The notes beneath the pieces are model-generated. The model did not search any database and had not been told where the DNA came from. It saw nothing but the letters and a program-made list of their open reading frames with translations. The translations under genes were made by a program, and so were the position numbers. This document shows, in pieces, positions 27,833 through 37,531 of a stretch of DNA of 64,000 nt. Location: NCBI GenBank assembly GCA_947500555.1, contig CANMSE010000003.1, positions 768,263-832,262 on the forward strand, in the 5' to 3' direction. Each line of letters starts with the position of its first letter. Position 1 is the first letter of the stretch. This DNA is from an uncultured Fulvivirga sp. GTDB taxonomy: Bacteria > Bacteroidota > Bacteroidia > Cytophagales > Cyclobacteriaceae.

Positions 27833-28040
27833 AAAGTTCGTTTTTTAGGTTTTTCAATCGTTTTAAAGTTCTCAAAGTAAACAAAAATATTCGTGCAAGG
27901 TTATCAAATTGTTAAAAAATTATGCATGCAGCGTTTTTTTAACGGTGAAAAATTGATGTTATTGTAGCTGATTTTGTATAATCCAATAATGAAATAGCAA
28001 GAATTCGAATTCACCAAAAAATGACTTAATTTAAACCTTG

Positions 28041-28856
28041 ATGTTTTTACGGCTTTTCATTCTTTCACTCATCTTTCCGTGTTTATCGCTTTTTGCACAG
28101 AGCAATTTAGAAGGTAATAGAATTGCTGAGCTCTATGAATTGCTGAGTGATAAAAGCAACCTCTATGGCAAACAAGTCTTGATTTATGATTACAAGATGA
28201 AAGGTAAGCAGACGATAAAAGATAGTACCTTAATTTCCAAAATCTCTATAGCAAACAATTCTGAGTCAGCTGCCACCTATCAATACGACACAACAGATCA
28301 TGAAATAGTTAAATACAAAGTATCTGGCAAGGGTAAAATACCTACGCATCAGTTCATTTATGATAATAAATGGAGACTTACAGAATCAAGAGTCGTCAAC
28401 AACAATTTGGAAGTGCTATCCAACACGTTCTATAAATATGAAAATGACAGGTTAATTAGTGAAGAGTCATTTACAGGATACGCATACCTGGATCAACCAA
28501 GAAAGCTGTCTTTGATTAATTACAAATATAAAAGAGACAAGCTTGTTGAGAAAGATAAAAAGTATAGCCTTAACGGTTCTCATTGGGTTCAAACATGGGT
28601 TACAAAATATAACGAAACAGGTAATCCAATTTGGCTAGAAGAAACCAACGGAAATGAAGTAACTAGTTATGTAAATTCCTTTAATAAGAACGGTCAGCTA
28701 ATCAAAAGTGAAATTTCATCAACTAATCAAAAGTCGAGCGTAAAGGAAATAGAATACTATATGAACGGGTTTCCTAAATCCGTCTTCTGGTACTATGAAA
28801 AAAACAAACGCCCCAGGCAATTAACAAAATATTTTCTGCTACACCCTGACCAATAA
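28041..28856 (+). CDS. Secreted protein of unknown function
   Basis: The 271-aa protein begins with a signal peptide (MFLRLFILSLIFPCLSLFAQ) from the ATG at 28041; a TTG lies one codon upstream. The mature part is rich in Lys, Asn, Ser and Tyr, with repeated strand-like units of the form YKYENDRLISEESF, YKYKRDKLVEKDKK and VTSYVNSFNKNGQLI. These resemble the MORN/YD-type beta-repeats seen in many Bacteroidota secreted proteins. I cannot name a family. It ends just before a hairpin shared with the tRNA gene. Confidence 0.65.
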   Translation: MFLRLFILSLIFPCLSLFAQSNLEGNRIAELYELLSDKSNLYGKQVLIYDYKMKGKQTIKDSTLISKISIANNSESAATYQYDTTDHEIVKYKVSGKGKIPTHQFIYDNKWRLTESRVVNNNLEVLSNTFYKYENDRLISEESFTGYAYLDQPRKLSLINYKYKRDKLVEKDKKYSLNGSHWVQTWVTKYNETGNPIWLEETNGNEVTSYVNSFNKNGQLIKSEISSTNQKSSVKEIEYYMNGFPKSVFWYYEKNKRPRQLTKYFLLHPDQ

Positions 28857-28860
28857 AATA

Positions 28861-28893
28861 AAAACCCTCACAGCTTTCACTGAGAGGGTTTTT
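28861..28893. terminator. Probable bidirectional terminator between a CDS and tRNA-Glu
   Basis: AAAACCCTC (28861-28869) pairs with GAGGGTTTT (28885-28893), with A-rich and T-rich flanks suited to use in both directions. It is 4 bp from the stop of the secreted-protein gene and 3 bp from the tRNA 3' end. Confidence 0.8.
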
Positions 28894-28896
28894 GAG

Positions 28897-28968
28897 TAGC
28901 CCGTAGGGGAATCGAACCCCTGTTACCAGGATGAAAACCTGGCGTCCTAACCCCTAGACGAACGGGCC
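28897..28968 (-). tRNA. tRNA-Glu (anticodon TTC)
   Basis: On the minus strand the gene folds as a cloverleaf: acceptor GGCCCGT/ACGGGCT with a G-U first pair, a D-arm in GTCTAGGGGTTAGGAC, anticodon stem CCAGG/CCTGG around TTTTCAT giving anticodon TTC, and T-arm AGGGG-TTCGATT-CCCCT. CCA is not encoded. It is a single tRNA rather than part of a cluster. Confidence 0.95.
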
Positions 28969-29068
28969 CTTTGATTAAGGAAGTGCAAATATATTATCAC
29001 AAATCAATATTGCAAAACCTTGATCAAAAAAAAATGATTTTTCTCACTTTCGATTAACCAATAAACTA

Positions 29069-29099
29069 TTGGTTTTAGTAGACCCATCTTGTAGTTTTG
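29069..29099 (+). promoter_or_regulatory. Bacteroidota housekeeping promoter of gapA
   Basis: TTG at 29069-29071 and TAGTTTTG at 29092-29099 fit the TTG / TAnnTTTG promoter with 20 bp between them, predicting a start near 29106 and a leader of about 33 nt. Confidence 0.65.
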
Positions 29100-29135
29100 C
29101 CTCCTCAATAAATGAATAACTTAAAACCGCAGTAA

Positions 29136-30125
<990 letters not shown>

Positions 30126-30150
30126 TAAATCAAAGGAATTTTATGAATTA

Positions 30151-30180
30151 GGCTATCATTATAAAATGGTAGCCTTTTTT
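30151..30180 (+). terminator. Terminator of gapA, overlapping the convergent transporter gene end
   Basis: GGCTATCATT (30151-30160) pairs with AATGGTAGCC (30165-30174) with one T-G pair, followed by six T residues. The stem includes the stop codon of the minus-strand transporter gene. Confidence 0.88.
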
Positions 30181-31028
30181 ATTTCCTTTTTGATCAGGGA
30201 GTTTTTGTACCATACATTTAAAATAACCCCCACTACCATTATTGTCATTCCCAAATACGTCATTATTTTGAAAGTCTCTTCGAAAAATACATACCCAAAT
30301 CCCAATGCATATATCAAGCCCAAATACTGCAGACTTGAAATTTTTGACAATTCTTCGGCCTGATAAGCCTTTGTCATAAAGTATTGAGCAAATTGAGTAA
30401 AGACTCCAACCAACAGGAGAAAAAGCCACTCCATTCCGATAGGGTTAACCCAATCAAAGAAGCAAATAAATCCGGTAATAGGAATGGTGACCAAGGGGAA
30501 ATAGAACACTATAACCAAAGGGTGTTCCGTGGTTTTAAGCATCCTAATAAAGTTATAGGCTAATCCTGAAAATAAAGCTGCAACGATTCCAACTGTAAAT
30601 AAAAGCGGTGTTATTCTGGGATCAAAACCCTTAACCATCAAAACACCCAGGAAAGCTAATGCAAAGAAAATCCACTGCTTTGGATGAACCTTTTCTTTTA
30701 CAATATATATCCCGAGTATTGAAGAAAACATTGGAGATAGGTATTGAATTGTTGTTGCACTGGCAAGTGGCATTACCTGAAGGGTTTTAAAATACATTAT
30801 CAAAGCAATGGCGCCACAAGTACCTCTTGCCAATAAAACCTTCTTATTGTTACCCCAAACACTTACTTTCTGCATTTTCAGAAAAAAATAGCTTAGTACG
30901 AGAGATACTACAGATCTAAAAAACACGATTTCAACAGCTGGAATATTTGGTAACATTTTGACAAATACATTCATAAGTGCAAAAAAGAAAACTGCCAGAA
31001 GCATGTATCGAATTCCCTGAGTAAACAT
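30159..31028 (-). CDS. EamA/DMT family transporter
   Basis: The 289-aa inner-membrane protein has ten predicted transmembrane helices arranged as two EamA halves (PAVEIVFFRSVVSLVLSYFF in the first half, and a second duplicate from about residue 145). Such carriers export metabolites or amino acids; the substrate cannot be read from sequence. It is divergent from lgt and convergent with gapA. A + strand frame at 30118-30363 over its end is a shadow. Confidence 0.9.
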   Translation of the reverse strand: MFTQGIRYMLLAVFFFALMNVFVKMLPNIPAVEIVFFRSVVSLVLSYFFLKMQKVSVWGNNKKVLLARGTCGAIALIMYFKTLQVMPLASATTIQYLSPMFSSILGIYIVKEKVHPKQWIFFALAFLGVLMVKGFDPRITPLLFTVGIVAALFSGLAYNFIRMLKTTEHPLVIVFYFPLVTIPITGFICFFDWVNPIGMEWLFLLLVGVFTQFAQYFMTKAYQAEELSKISSLQYLGLIYALGFGYVFFEETFKIMTYLGMTIMVVGVILNVWYKNSLIKKEIKKATIL

Positions 31029-31083
31029 GTCGCAAATAACTCTTATTTTGGTGTAAGGAAAAATTTATCTATTAACATTCACT

Positions 31084-31851
31084 ATGCACCCGGTACTATT
31101 TAAGATAGGAGATTCTTTTACTATTTATTCATATGGCTTTTTTATAGTAATAGGTGCCGTAATTGGCATTATCTACGTCTCATGGCAAACACGTAAAAAA
31201 TATCAACTTCCTTTCGACTCGGTCAATACGCTTTTTCTAGTTTTATTATTAGCAGCAATAGTTGGTGGTAAGGCATTCCTGTTTTTTGAGAAACCGGGTT
31301 ACTATATTGATAATTTTAGTGCTCTTTTTACAGGAAGAGGTTTCGTGTTTTATGGGTCTCTCCTATTCTGCATACCTACGATGCTTTACTTCTTTAAAAA
31401 GTTTAAGCTTCCCACCTGGCCTATGCTAGACATAATGGCAATCACCACATGCATAGTTCATTTTTTTGGTAGAATAGGTTGCTTTATGGCTGGGTGTTGT
31501 CATGGTATTGAGTGGCACGGACCATTAGCAGTCATTTTCACAGATGAAAAATGTCTGGCACCACTTGATACTCCTCTGCATCCAACACAACTGTATAGTG
31601 CAGGTATGATTTTGATCATCCTGATACTGCTGATCCTAATAAAAAAATTTCAGTCTTTTGAAGGCCAGCTTTTTCTGTCATACCTGATTTTATATGCCGG
31701 TGGACGATCCATAATTGAAATTTTTAGGGGGGATATCAGCAGAGGTTTTGTTATTGATGGCATTCTTTCTAATTCACAATTCATCTCGATTATCGTTATT
31801 ACAACTACATTATACTTTTATATCAGAGCGTACAAAAGAAGAAGCAGTTAG
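31084..31851 (+). CDS. lgt: Prolipoprotein diacylglyceryl transferase
   Basis: Lgt attaches diacylglycerol to the lipobox Cys of prolipoproteins at the inner membrane. The 255-aa polytopic protein has the family core GRIGCFMAGCCHG near residue 130 with its catalytic Arg, followed by DTPLHPTQLYSAG and GGRSIIEIFRGD. The window encodes several lipoproteins that need it (FAS1, LVIVD). It is followed 3 bp later by a DnaJ-TPR gene. Confidence 0.94.
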   Translation: MHPVLFKIGDSFTIYSYGFFIVIGAVIGIIYVSWQTRKKYQLPFDSVNTLFLVLLLAAIVGGKAFLFFEKPGYYIDNFSALFTGRGFVFYGSLLFCIPTMLYFFKKFKLPTWPMLDIMAITTCIVHFFGRIGCFMAGCCHGIEWHGPLAVIFTDEKCLAPLDTPLHPTQLYSAGMILIILILLILIKKFQSFEGQLFLSYLILYAGGRSIIEIFRGDISRGFVIDGILSNSQFISIIVITTTLYFYIRAYKRRSS

Positions 31852-31854
31852 TAT

Positions 31855-33078
31855 ATGCTCAATTATTACGACATATTAAATGTAAGTAGTCAGGCTACAT
31901 CAAATGATATAAAAAAGGCATATAAATCACTAGCATTACAATATCATCCAGATAAAAATGCAGGAAATAAGAATAGTGAAGAAGCATTTAAGCTTATAAA
32001 CGAGGCCTATCAGGTATTAAGCGATAACGAACAGCGAAGAAGGCATGACTTACACCTTGACTATGCATCACGTAAATCTCAAATCTATTACTCATCTCCC
32101 AAACCTAAGCATCAAGAGAAGTCCGTTTATGATCGCTATGGAAGGTATAACTGGAAAAATGCTCCTCAATATAAGACTGCTCCAGTCTATAAGATAGATA
32201 AGAACTATTATCGAAATGTATCAATTTCATTCATTGTAATTATTATTTTTTCAGCTCTGGCTTTAGGGATTTCAAAGTTTAACGAACACTTAAATAAGCA
32301 GGAAGAGCAGCGAAGGGAAGCTGAATTTAATCGTCTACTCACCATTACCCAAGAGACTTATGATCGTGGTGAATTTAAAATTGCGCTACTCCAAGTACAA
32401 GCTCTTATTGATCAATATCCAATGGAATATAGGTTTGGAGAAAAGAAAGATCATTTAGTTAAAAAATTGAACAAAAAGGCCATTACCGAATACCAGCAGA
32501 AGGCATATAGCAGTGCTGTAGGAAATCTGGAAATATTAAAGGATTTTCAAAAACCAGTACGTATTTCTAATTGGAAGTTGATGGCTGATTGTTATTTAAA
32601 ACTTCATGATTATCAGAAGGCGGCTCGTACTTACGAGTTTTTATTAGAGCGAGATGATCAAAATATAGAACTCATGCTTCGGGTGGCAGAGCTTTATGAG
32701 GAGCTGGGCGATAAGGAAAAAGTGAAGGATTATTATAATGAGGCTCGTTATACTTTTAAAAAACTTCAAGAGTATTCTTATGGATCGGCCTATGAATTTG
32801 TCATTGATCCAAAAGAAGTACCGGAATCCTATTATAACATGTTTAAAAGTCGTGCTGTGCTAATGATGGAAGACAAAGACTTCATGGAGACCATAAAAGA
32901 TTGTAATTGGGGAATATTTTTAAGACCTGAAAGATCAGAATTGTATGTATTGAGAGCAGAAGCTCGATATCAGTTAAATCAGATTAATAGAGCCTGCAAT
33001 GATCTTAAACGAGCCAAAGAACGTGGTTACAATCTTCGTGATCTAAAATTTTCTATTCAGTGTGGCGAAATAGAATAA
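31855..33078 (+). CDS. Membrane-anchored DnaJ-domain / TPR protein
   Basis: The 407-aa protein begins with a complete J domain (residues 1-68) including YHPDKNAG with the HPD motif that stimulates DnaK. A basic Tyr-rich linker leads to one transmembrane helix near 122-140 ([18 protein letters not shown]), then about 260 residues of TPR-like helices ([33 protein letters not shown]). The topology puts the J domain in the cytoplasm and the TPR array outside. It probably recruits DnaK to a membrane site. The gene sits between lgt and a TerB-like gene. Confidence 0.85.
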   Translation: MLNYYDILNVSSQATSNDIKKAYKSLALQYHPDKNAGNKNSEEAFKLINEAYQVLSDNEQRRRHDLHLDYASRKSQIYYSSPKPKHQEKSVYDRYGRYNWKNAPQYKTAPVYKIDKNYYRNVSISFIVIIIFSALALGISKFNEHLNKQEEQRREAEFNRLLTITQETYDRGEFKIALLQVQALIDQYPMEYRFGEKKDHLVKKLNKKAITEYQQKAYSSAVGNLEILKDFQKPVRISNWKLMADCYLKLHDYQKAARTYEFLLERDDQNIELMLRVAELYEELGDKEKVKDYYNEARYTFKKLQEYSYGSAYEFVIDPKEVPESYYNMFKSRAVLMMEDKDFMETIKDCNWGIFLRPERSELYVLRAEARYQLNQINRACNDLKRAKERGYNLRDLKFSIQCGEIE

Positions 33079-33119
33079 TAATTGTGTTAATTGTAGAATC
33101 ATCAAGTAGATCAAATTAG

Positions 33120-33551
33120 ATGGATTTAGCTCAAGAGGAATTACAATCTATTAAAAATAGCTTCTTTAATATTTTGGCGCTATTTCTAAGTCATGATAAA
33201 ATTGAAAGTAAGTATGTAGCCTGTCTTATGAAGTGGAGCGCTCAACTTAATCTTTCTCAGGAAGATTTGCACAAAATTGAAGGGGAGTTTGACCAAATTG
33301 ATTTCAATGAGATAGAAGGTAAGATAGAAAGAATGGAAGCCATCTATCACCTCGTACATATGATTTACTTAGATAATATAGTAGAGGATATAGAATTGGA
33401 AGTTGCCTCTTTATACGCTGAGAAGTTGGGTTTTCAGCCCTCTGTTGTTGGGGAGCTATTTAAAGCCATAGCTACTGCCCCTTTTGATGGATCATCAACT
33501 TCAGAGGTTCGAAGCAATGTTGAAGATTTCTTAAAACTTCATAATATCTGA
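33120..33551 (+). CDS. TerB-like helical protein
   Basis: The 143-aa acidic, all-helical protein has the pattern of the TerB/DjlA-N fold: FFNILALFLSHDKIESKYVACLMKW, then MEAIYHLVHMIYLDNIVEDIELEVA and AEKLGFQPSVVGELFKAI. The TerB-like fold often accompanies DnaJ domains (as in DjlA), and this gene lies directly after a DnaJ protein, which supports a shared role. I see no enzymatic motif. The family call is by pattern only. Confidence 0.6.
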   Translation: MDLAQEELQSIKNSFFNILALFLSHDKIESKYVACLMKWSAQLNLSQEDLHKIEGEFDQIDFNEIEGKIERMEAIYHLVHMIYLDNIVEDIELEVASLYAEKLGFQPSVVGELFKAIATAPFDGSSTSEVRSNVEDFLKLHNI

Positions 33552-33559
33552 TAAACCAT

Positions 33560-33751
33560 TCATTCAGACGGCATTATCACCCACAAAACAAGATAAACTA
33601 ACAGTCCTGGAAATGCAGCACTGATTACTGAGAGAATGATGTACATTACCCTTACCAACACAGGGTCCCAACCAAAATATTTTGCCAACCCAGAGCAAAC
33701 TCCTGCCACCAAGGCATCATTTTTAGATCGTGTCAATTTTTTTGAAGACAT
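33560..33751 (-). CDS. PspC-domain small membrane protein
   Basis: The 63-aa protein is a single PspC domain: LTRSKNDALVAGVCSGLAKY, then FGWDPVLVRVMYIILSVIS and a hydrophobic C-terminal segment. In enteric bacteria PspC senses envelope stress with PspB, but short stand-alone PspC proteins in Bacteroidota have no proven role. No pspA or pspB is adjacent. Confidence 0.9.
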   Translation of the reverse strand: MSSKKLTRSKNDALVAGVCSGLAKYFGWDPVLVRVMYIILSVISAAFPGLLVYLVLWVIMPSE

Positions 33752-33949
33752 ATTTATTAAAGCTATAGTTCCAATTAAATCAATTTATGAAACTAACAAA
33801 ATTTAAGCATTTCGCATACCATCTTGAACGAATGATGTATTTATATAGTTTGCCTTCTATATTAAGGCCTCCTTTCCAAATTGATTTGGCTGTATGCTAA
33901 AGAAAAAATATTATTGCAAAGAAGGTGGATATTCTCCTTATTAGATCCA

Positions 33950-34762
33950 ATGAACATCAGTAAGCAAATTCTCTACATACTGTTAGCAGTAATTACGACT
34001 TTTTTAGCGTCTGCTAATTTGTATAGTCAGCATAGCAAAAAGAACCACAAAAATTACAAGAAAAACAGTAAAAACTTTTACACTAAACGTTATTCTAAAA
34101 ACTATGTAAAGGCTGACAAGCAATGTGATCGACTTAGAGAAAAGAAGCTCCGAAAGAAGAATAGACAGGTGGCTAAAGTTTCATCGAAAAAGCCAAAGCA
34201 GAGGCCCTTGGCTGAAGTAGACTACAACGATACTCCTCCTCCTAAACCTGCTCCGAAACCGACTCCCCAATCAACGCCTGAGAGCAAACCAGATATAGAT
34301 AAGATGGATATTGATGAAAAGCATCAAATTGAAGATGAGGTACTCAAAAAGAATAACCTGCCGGCACCTACTTCTGCAAAGCACGAACAAATACGCAAAG
34401 AGGTAGAGTCGCACCTAGACAACTTCGAAAACGAGAAACCACTCAAGTTGGACCCTCTTTACTTTGTAACAGGTCAAGATGAGTTTGCCTTTGTCGATAT
34501 GGATCCATTTTTAGTTGCTGTTGAATATGCACTACAGGGAAAGATTGTGCTCATTGAAGGTCATACGGATCATGTAGGAGATTTTAAAGCTAACGTAGCC
34601 TTATCCATTAAAAGAGTAGAAAAAATCAGAGAACTCATGATCCAAATGGGTGTTCATGATGATCATATATCAGTCGTAGGTTATGGAGAGGAACATTCAC
34701 AAGCTTCCGTTGCTGCAAATGAAAAACAAAATGAACGAAGAGTCGATTTTACTGTATTCTAA
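33950..34762 (+). CDS. OmpA-family envelope protein
   Basis: The 270-aa protein has a signal peptide (MNISKQILYILLAVITTFLASANLYSQ) from the ATG at 33950, a very basic stretch of about 60 residues, a Pro-rich linker (PPPKPAPKPTPQSTPESKP), and a C-terminal OmpA-like peptidoglycan-binding domain. That domain contains LIEGHTDHVGD and VALSIKRVEKIRELM. It lacks the N-terminal beta-barrel, so it probably tethers the cell wall to another partner from the periplasm. The long basic region is unusual and may contact LPS or wall polymers. Confidence 0.82.
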   Translation: MNISKQILYILLAVITTFLASANLYSQHSKKNHKNYKKNSKNFYTKRYSKNYVKADKQCDRLREKKLRKKNRQVAKVSSKKPKQRPLAEVDYNDTPPPKPAPKPTPQSTPESKPDIDKMDIDEKHQIEDEVLKKNNLPAPTSAKHEQIRKEVESHLDNFENEKPLKLDPLYFVTGQDEFAFVDMDPFLVAVEYALQGKIVLIEGHTDHVGDFKANVALSIKRVEKIRELMIQMGVHDDHISVVGYGEEHSQASVAANEKQNERRVDFTVF

Positions 34763-34789
34763 TTGATCGGGTTCTATTAGTTTTACGTA

Positions 34790-35977
34790 ATGAATTTTAG
34801 TCATAAGACTTTTCTTAACCACATTGCCCAAACCACTCCCTCTCCTTTTCTTATCGATATTGAAAAAGCGGAAGGTGTATATCTATATGCACCAGATGGC
34901 AAAAAGTACATCGATCTTATCTCCGGTATAGCAGTCAGCAATATTGGGCACAGACATCCTAAAGTAATCCACGCCATTAAAGAGCAACTTGATAAGCATA
35001 TGCATGTGATGGTGTACGGTGAATACGTTCAGTCTGCACCAAATATATTGGCCGAAACACTAGTCAGTCTTTTGCCTGAAACACTTGACTGCTGCTACTT
35101 CACCAATAGTGGAACTGAAGCTAATGAAGGAGCCTTAAAGCTAGCAAAAAGACATACCGGGCGAAGTGAGATCATATCATTCAGAGGAGCATATCATGGA
35201 AGCACACATGGATCGCTTAGTGTATCAGGTAATGAAGTTAAAAAAAATGCCTTCAGACCTCTTCTTCCCGATGTTACCTTTCTGGAATTTAATAGTCTGG
35301 ATGATCTGAATCGAATTTCTGAAAAAACAGCCTGTGTTATTATAGAGCCTATTCAAGGTGACGCTGGAGTAAGAATTGCAACACTTGAATATCTAATTGC
35401 TCTCAGAGAAAAGTGCAATGAAACTGGTGCACTTCTCATATTCGATGAAATACAAACCGGTATAGGCAGAACGGGCAAACTATTTGCCTTTGAGCATTAT
35501 GATGTTGTACCAGATATTCTTACATCTGCCAAAGCATTAGGAGGAGGCCTTCCATTAGGTGCCTTTATTTCTTCTCGCAAAATGATGAAATCTTTGACTC
35601 ATGACCCCATGCTAGGGCATATCACGACATTTGGTGGTAACCCTGTCTGCTGTGCTGCGGCACAAGCCACATTAGAGGTGCTTGAAGAAGAGAACCTTTT
35701 GAGTAAAGTTGAGGAAAAGGGACAGCTTTTTGAAGAACTTCTCCAGCATCCGAGAATAGTGGAAACTAGACGAAAAGGGCTCATGTTCGCTTTTGAATTT
35801 ACTTCAGAAGAAGAAGTAGCAAAAATCGTGAGTTATTGCCTTGACAAGGGTGTAATCTGTTTTTGGTTTTTGTCCTGTCCCAATAGTTTTAGAATAGCTC
35901 CTCCACTCACCATCAACGAAAAAGAGATAAGAGAGAGTTGTAATGTTATTTTAGAAGCAATAGAAAGCCTTAATTAA
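34790..35977 (+). CDS. Class III PLP aminotransferase
   Basis: The 395-aa enzyme belongs to the acetylornithine/4-aminobutyrate aminotransferase group. The PLP lysine is Lys248 in TSAKALGGGLP, the ring-binding Asp lies in LLIFDEIQTGIGRTG, and the phosphate-binding TNSGTEANEGALKLA is at about 105. The substrate is uncertain; no arginine-synthesis genes are nearby. It overlaps the convergent ArsC-like gene by 4 bp. Confidence 0.9.
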   Translation: MNFSHKTFLNHIAQTTPSPFLIDIEKAEGVYLYAPDGKKYIDLISGIAVSNIGHRHPKVIHAIKEQLDKHMHVMVYGEYVQSAPNILAETLVSLLPETLDCCYFTNSGTEANEGALKLAKRHTGRSEIISFRGAYHGSTHGSLSVSGNEVKKNAFRPLLPDVTFLEFNSLDDLNRISEKTACVIIEPIQGDAGVRIATLEYLIALREKCNETGALLIFDEIQTGIGRTGKLFAFEHYDVVPDILTSAKALGGGLPLGAFISSRKMMKSLTHDPMLGHITTFGGNPVCCAAAQATLEVLEEENLLSKVEEKGQLFEELLQHPRIVETRRKGLMFAFEFTSEEEVAKIVSYCLDKGVICFWFLSCPNSFRIAPPLTINEKEIRESCNVILEAIESLN

Positions 35978-36321
35978 AGGATATCAAGTACATTCTCAGG
36001 AGGCCTACCGATAACAGCTTTACCATTAACCTCAACTATAGGTCGCTCAATCAATATGGGATGCTCAACCATGGCCTGAATCCATTCATCATCGTTGAGT
36101 TCTTTGCCTTTATAATTCTCTTTGAAGACGGCTTCCCCTTTCCTGATCAAATCAATAGGCTTAATACCGAGTAGGTCAATAATACGTTTGAGCTCAGTGG
36201 CCGATAGAGGATTATTAAGGTATTCTACTACGTTAATTTCAACTCCTTTTTCTTTGAGAATAGCCAGTGTATTTCTACTCTTTCCACATCGATTATTATG
36301 ATAGATAGCAGCTTTAGTCAT
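35974..36321 (-). CDS. ArsC/Spx-family thioredoxin-fold protein
   Basis: This 115-aa protein resembles glutaredoxin-type arsenate reductases: YHNNRCGKSRNTLAIL with a single Cys at about residue 12, EYLNNPLSATELKRII, and the C-terminal HPILIERPIVEVNGKAVIGRPPENV. The family includes true arsenate reductases and related proteins (YffB) of unknown role. No ars operon is present, so arsenate detoxification is only a possibility. It abuts hslV on the same strand. Confidence 0.88.
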   Translation of the reverse strand: MTKAAIYHNNRCGKSRNTLAILKEKGVEINVVEYLNNPLSATELKRIIDLLGIKPIDLIRKGEAVFKENYKGKELNDDEWIQAMVEHPILIERPIVEVNGKAVIGRPPENVLDIL

Positions 36322-36858
36322 CTATATTTTTTCTATGATGAGATTATGATTGGTATAAATACAAATATCTGCGGCTATATGAAGACCTTCTTTCACCATC
36401 TCCTCGGCAGAAAGATTAGGTGCATGTTTTTTTAGTGCCAAAGCGGCTGATTGAGCATACATTGATCCGCTGCCAATAGCCGCAATTTGATTATCAGGCT
36501 CCAATACATCACCAGTTCCTGAAATTACCAAAACTTCATCTTTATCGGCTGTTATAAGCATAGCTTCCAGTTTTCTTAAGTATCGATCCATACGCCAATC
36601 TTTGGCCAACTCAATGGCGGCTCTTTTCATGTTACCACCATAAGCATTCAGTTTTTCATCAAAGCGCTCTAAAAGGGTAAATGCATCGGCAGTAGAACCA
36701 GCAAAGCCAGTAACTATCTTGCCATCCTGCAATTTCCTAATCTTTTTCACATTGCTCTTGGCCACATAATTACCCATGGTTGCCTGTCCGTCTGCACCAA
36801 TAGCTACTTCTCCGTTATGCACCACCGCCAATACGGTTGTCGATTTTATTTTAGTCAT
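36322..36858 (-). CDS. hslV: HslV protease subunit
   Basis: HslV is the threonine-protease chamber of the HslUV ATP-dependent protease. The 178-aa protein starts MTKIKSTTVLAVV, so removal of six residues would expose the Thr7 nucleophile. GADGQATMGN and the FAGSTADAFTLLERFD stretch are typical. The partner hslU is not in the window. The gene overlaps the upstream membrane-protein gene by 8 bp and abuts the ArsC-like gene. Confidence 0.95.
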   Translation of the reverse strand: MTKIKSTTVLAVVHNGEVAIGADGQATMGNYVAKSNVKKIRKLQDGKIVTGFAGSTADAFTLLERFDEKLNAYGGNMKRAAIELAKDWRMDRYLRKLEAMLITADKDEVLVISGTGDVLEPDNQIAAIGSGSMYAQSAALALKKHAPNLSAEEMVKEGLHIAADICIYTNHNLIIEKI

Positions 36859-37468
36859 TTCTATTTTCTAATTTTTCTAAAACCACCTTGTATTCCTGTT
36901 GTAGTTTCCATTCATAACCTCCTAACTCTTGACCAATTTGTCTTATTAGTCTGAGAGCATCATCATAAGTAGTGGTCGAATTCATCATGAAAAACTGATT
37001 GATAAATGACTCTCTCAAACCATTGTATATATTTTGAGTATTGTAAACCTTAGATATTTCTCTCACTAACTCTATATCCATTTCAGGTATTACGTCACTA
37101 TATTTTGCTGTTTCGTACATCGAATTATCTAAAAGTCCACCACCCACGCCTTGCCAGCCCGGAAATCGCTCTAAAAATGGTCGATTAAAAAACAATTCAT
37201 CACCCAATTCGTCAGAAACTGATCGCTCTAAACTATCCAAAGACTCAAAAAATGGTTTTTTATGTTCAATACTAGATTCAAGAATTTTCTGGTTGCTAAT
37301 TAACTCAATTTGAATTTGCTCAATGACTACTTCTTTTTTTCTTGACGACTTCCTGCTAGTATTCCATTCAGTAAGAAGCATTCCGAGAAATACCCCTGCC
37401 ATGACTATAATTAGTTGTGCTAGGTTTTGCGAAATTTTGAGCTTTTTAAATTTGATTTTACGTGCCAT
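36851..37468 (-). CDS. Single-pass membrane protein of unknown function
   Basis: The 205-aa protein has a basic cytoplasmic start (MARKIKFKKLKISQN), one transmembrane helix at about 17-33 (LIIVMAGVFLGMLLTEW) and a charged helical remainder. The arrangement of helix followed by a TEWN-type turn and a coiled segment is like the DUF6090 membrane proteins of Bacteroidota, but I am not certain. The ATG at 37468 is preferred; 37477 is also possible, while a longer frame runs into the E2 terminator. It overlaps hslV by 8 bp. Confidence 0.6.
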   Translation of the reverse strand: MARKIKFKKLKISQNLAQLIIVMAGVFLGMLLTEWNTSRKSSRKKEVVIEQIQIELISNQKILESSIEHKKPFFESLDSLERSVSDELGDELFFNRPFLERFPGWQGVGGGLLDNSMYETAKYSDVIPEMDIELVREISKVYNTQNIYNGLRESFINQFFMMNSTTTYDDALRLIRQIGQELGGYEWKLQQEYKVVLEKLENRND

Positions 37469-37494
37469 TGAAATCATGAATAGAAGCTGTAAAC

Positions 37495-37521
37495 AAAAAG
37501 GCCTCAGCAACAACCAAGGCC
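37495..37521 (-). terminator. Terminator of the E2 gene
   Basis: On the minus strand GGCCT (37521-37517) pairs with AGGCC (37504-37500), followed by five T residues, just after the E2 stop. Confidence 0.65.
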
Positions 37522-37531
37522 ATATAACTTT

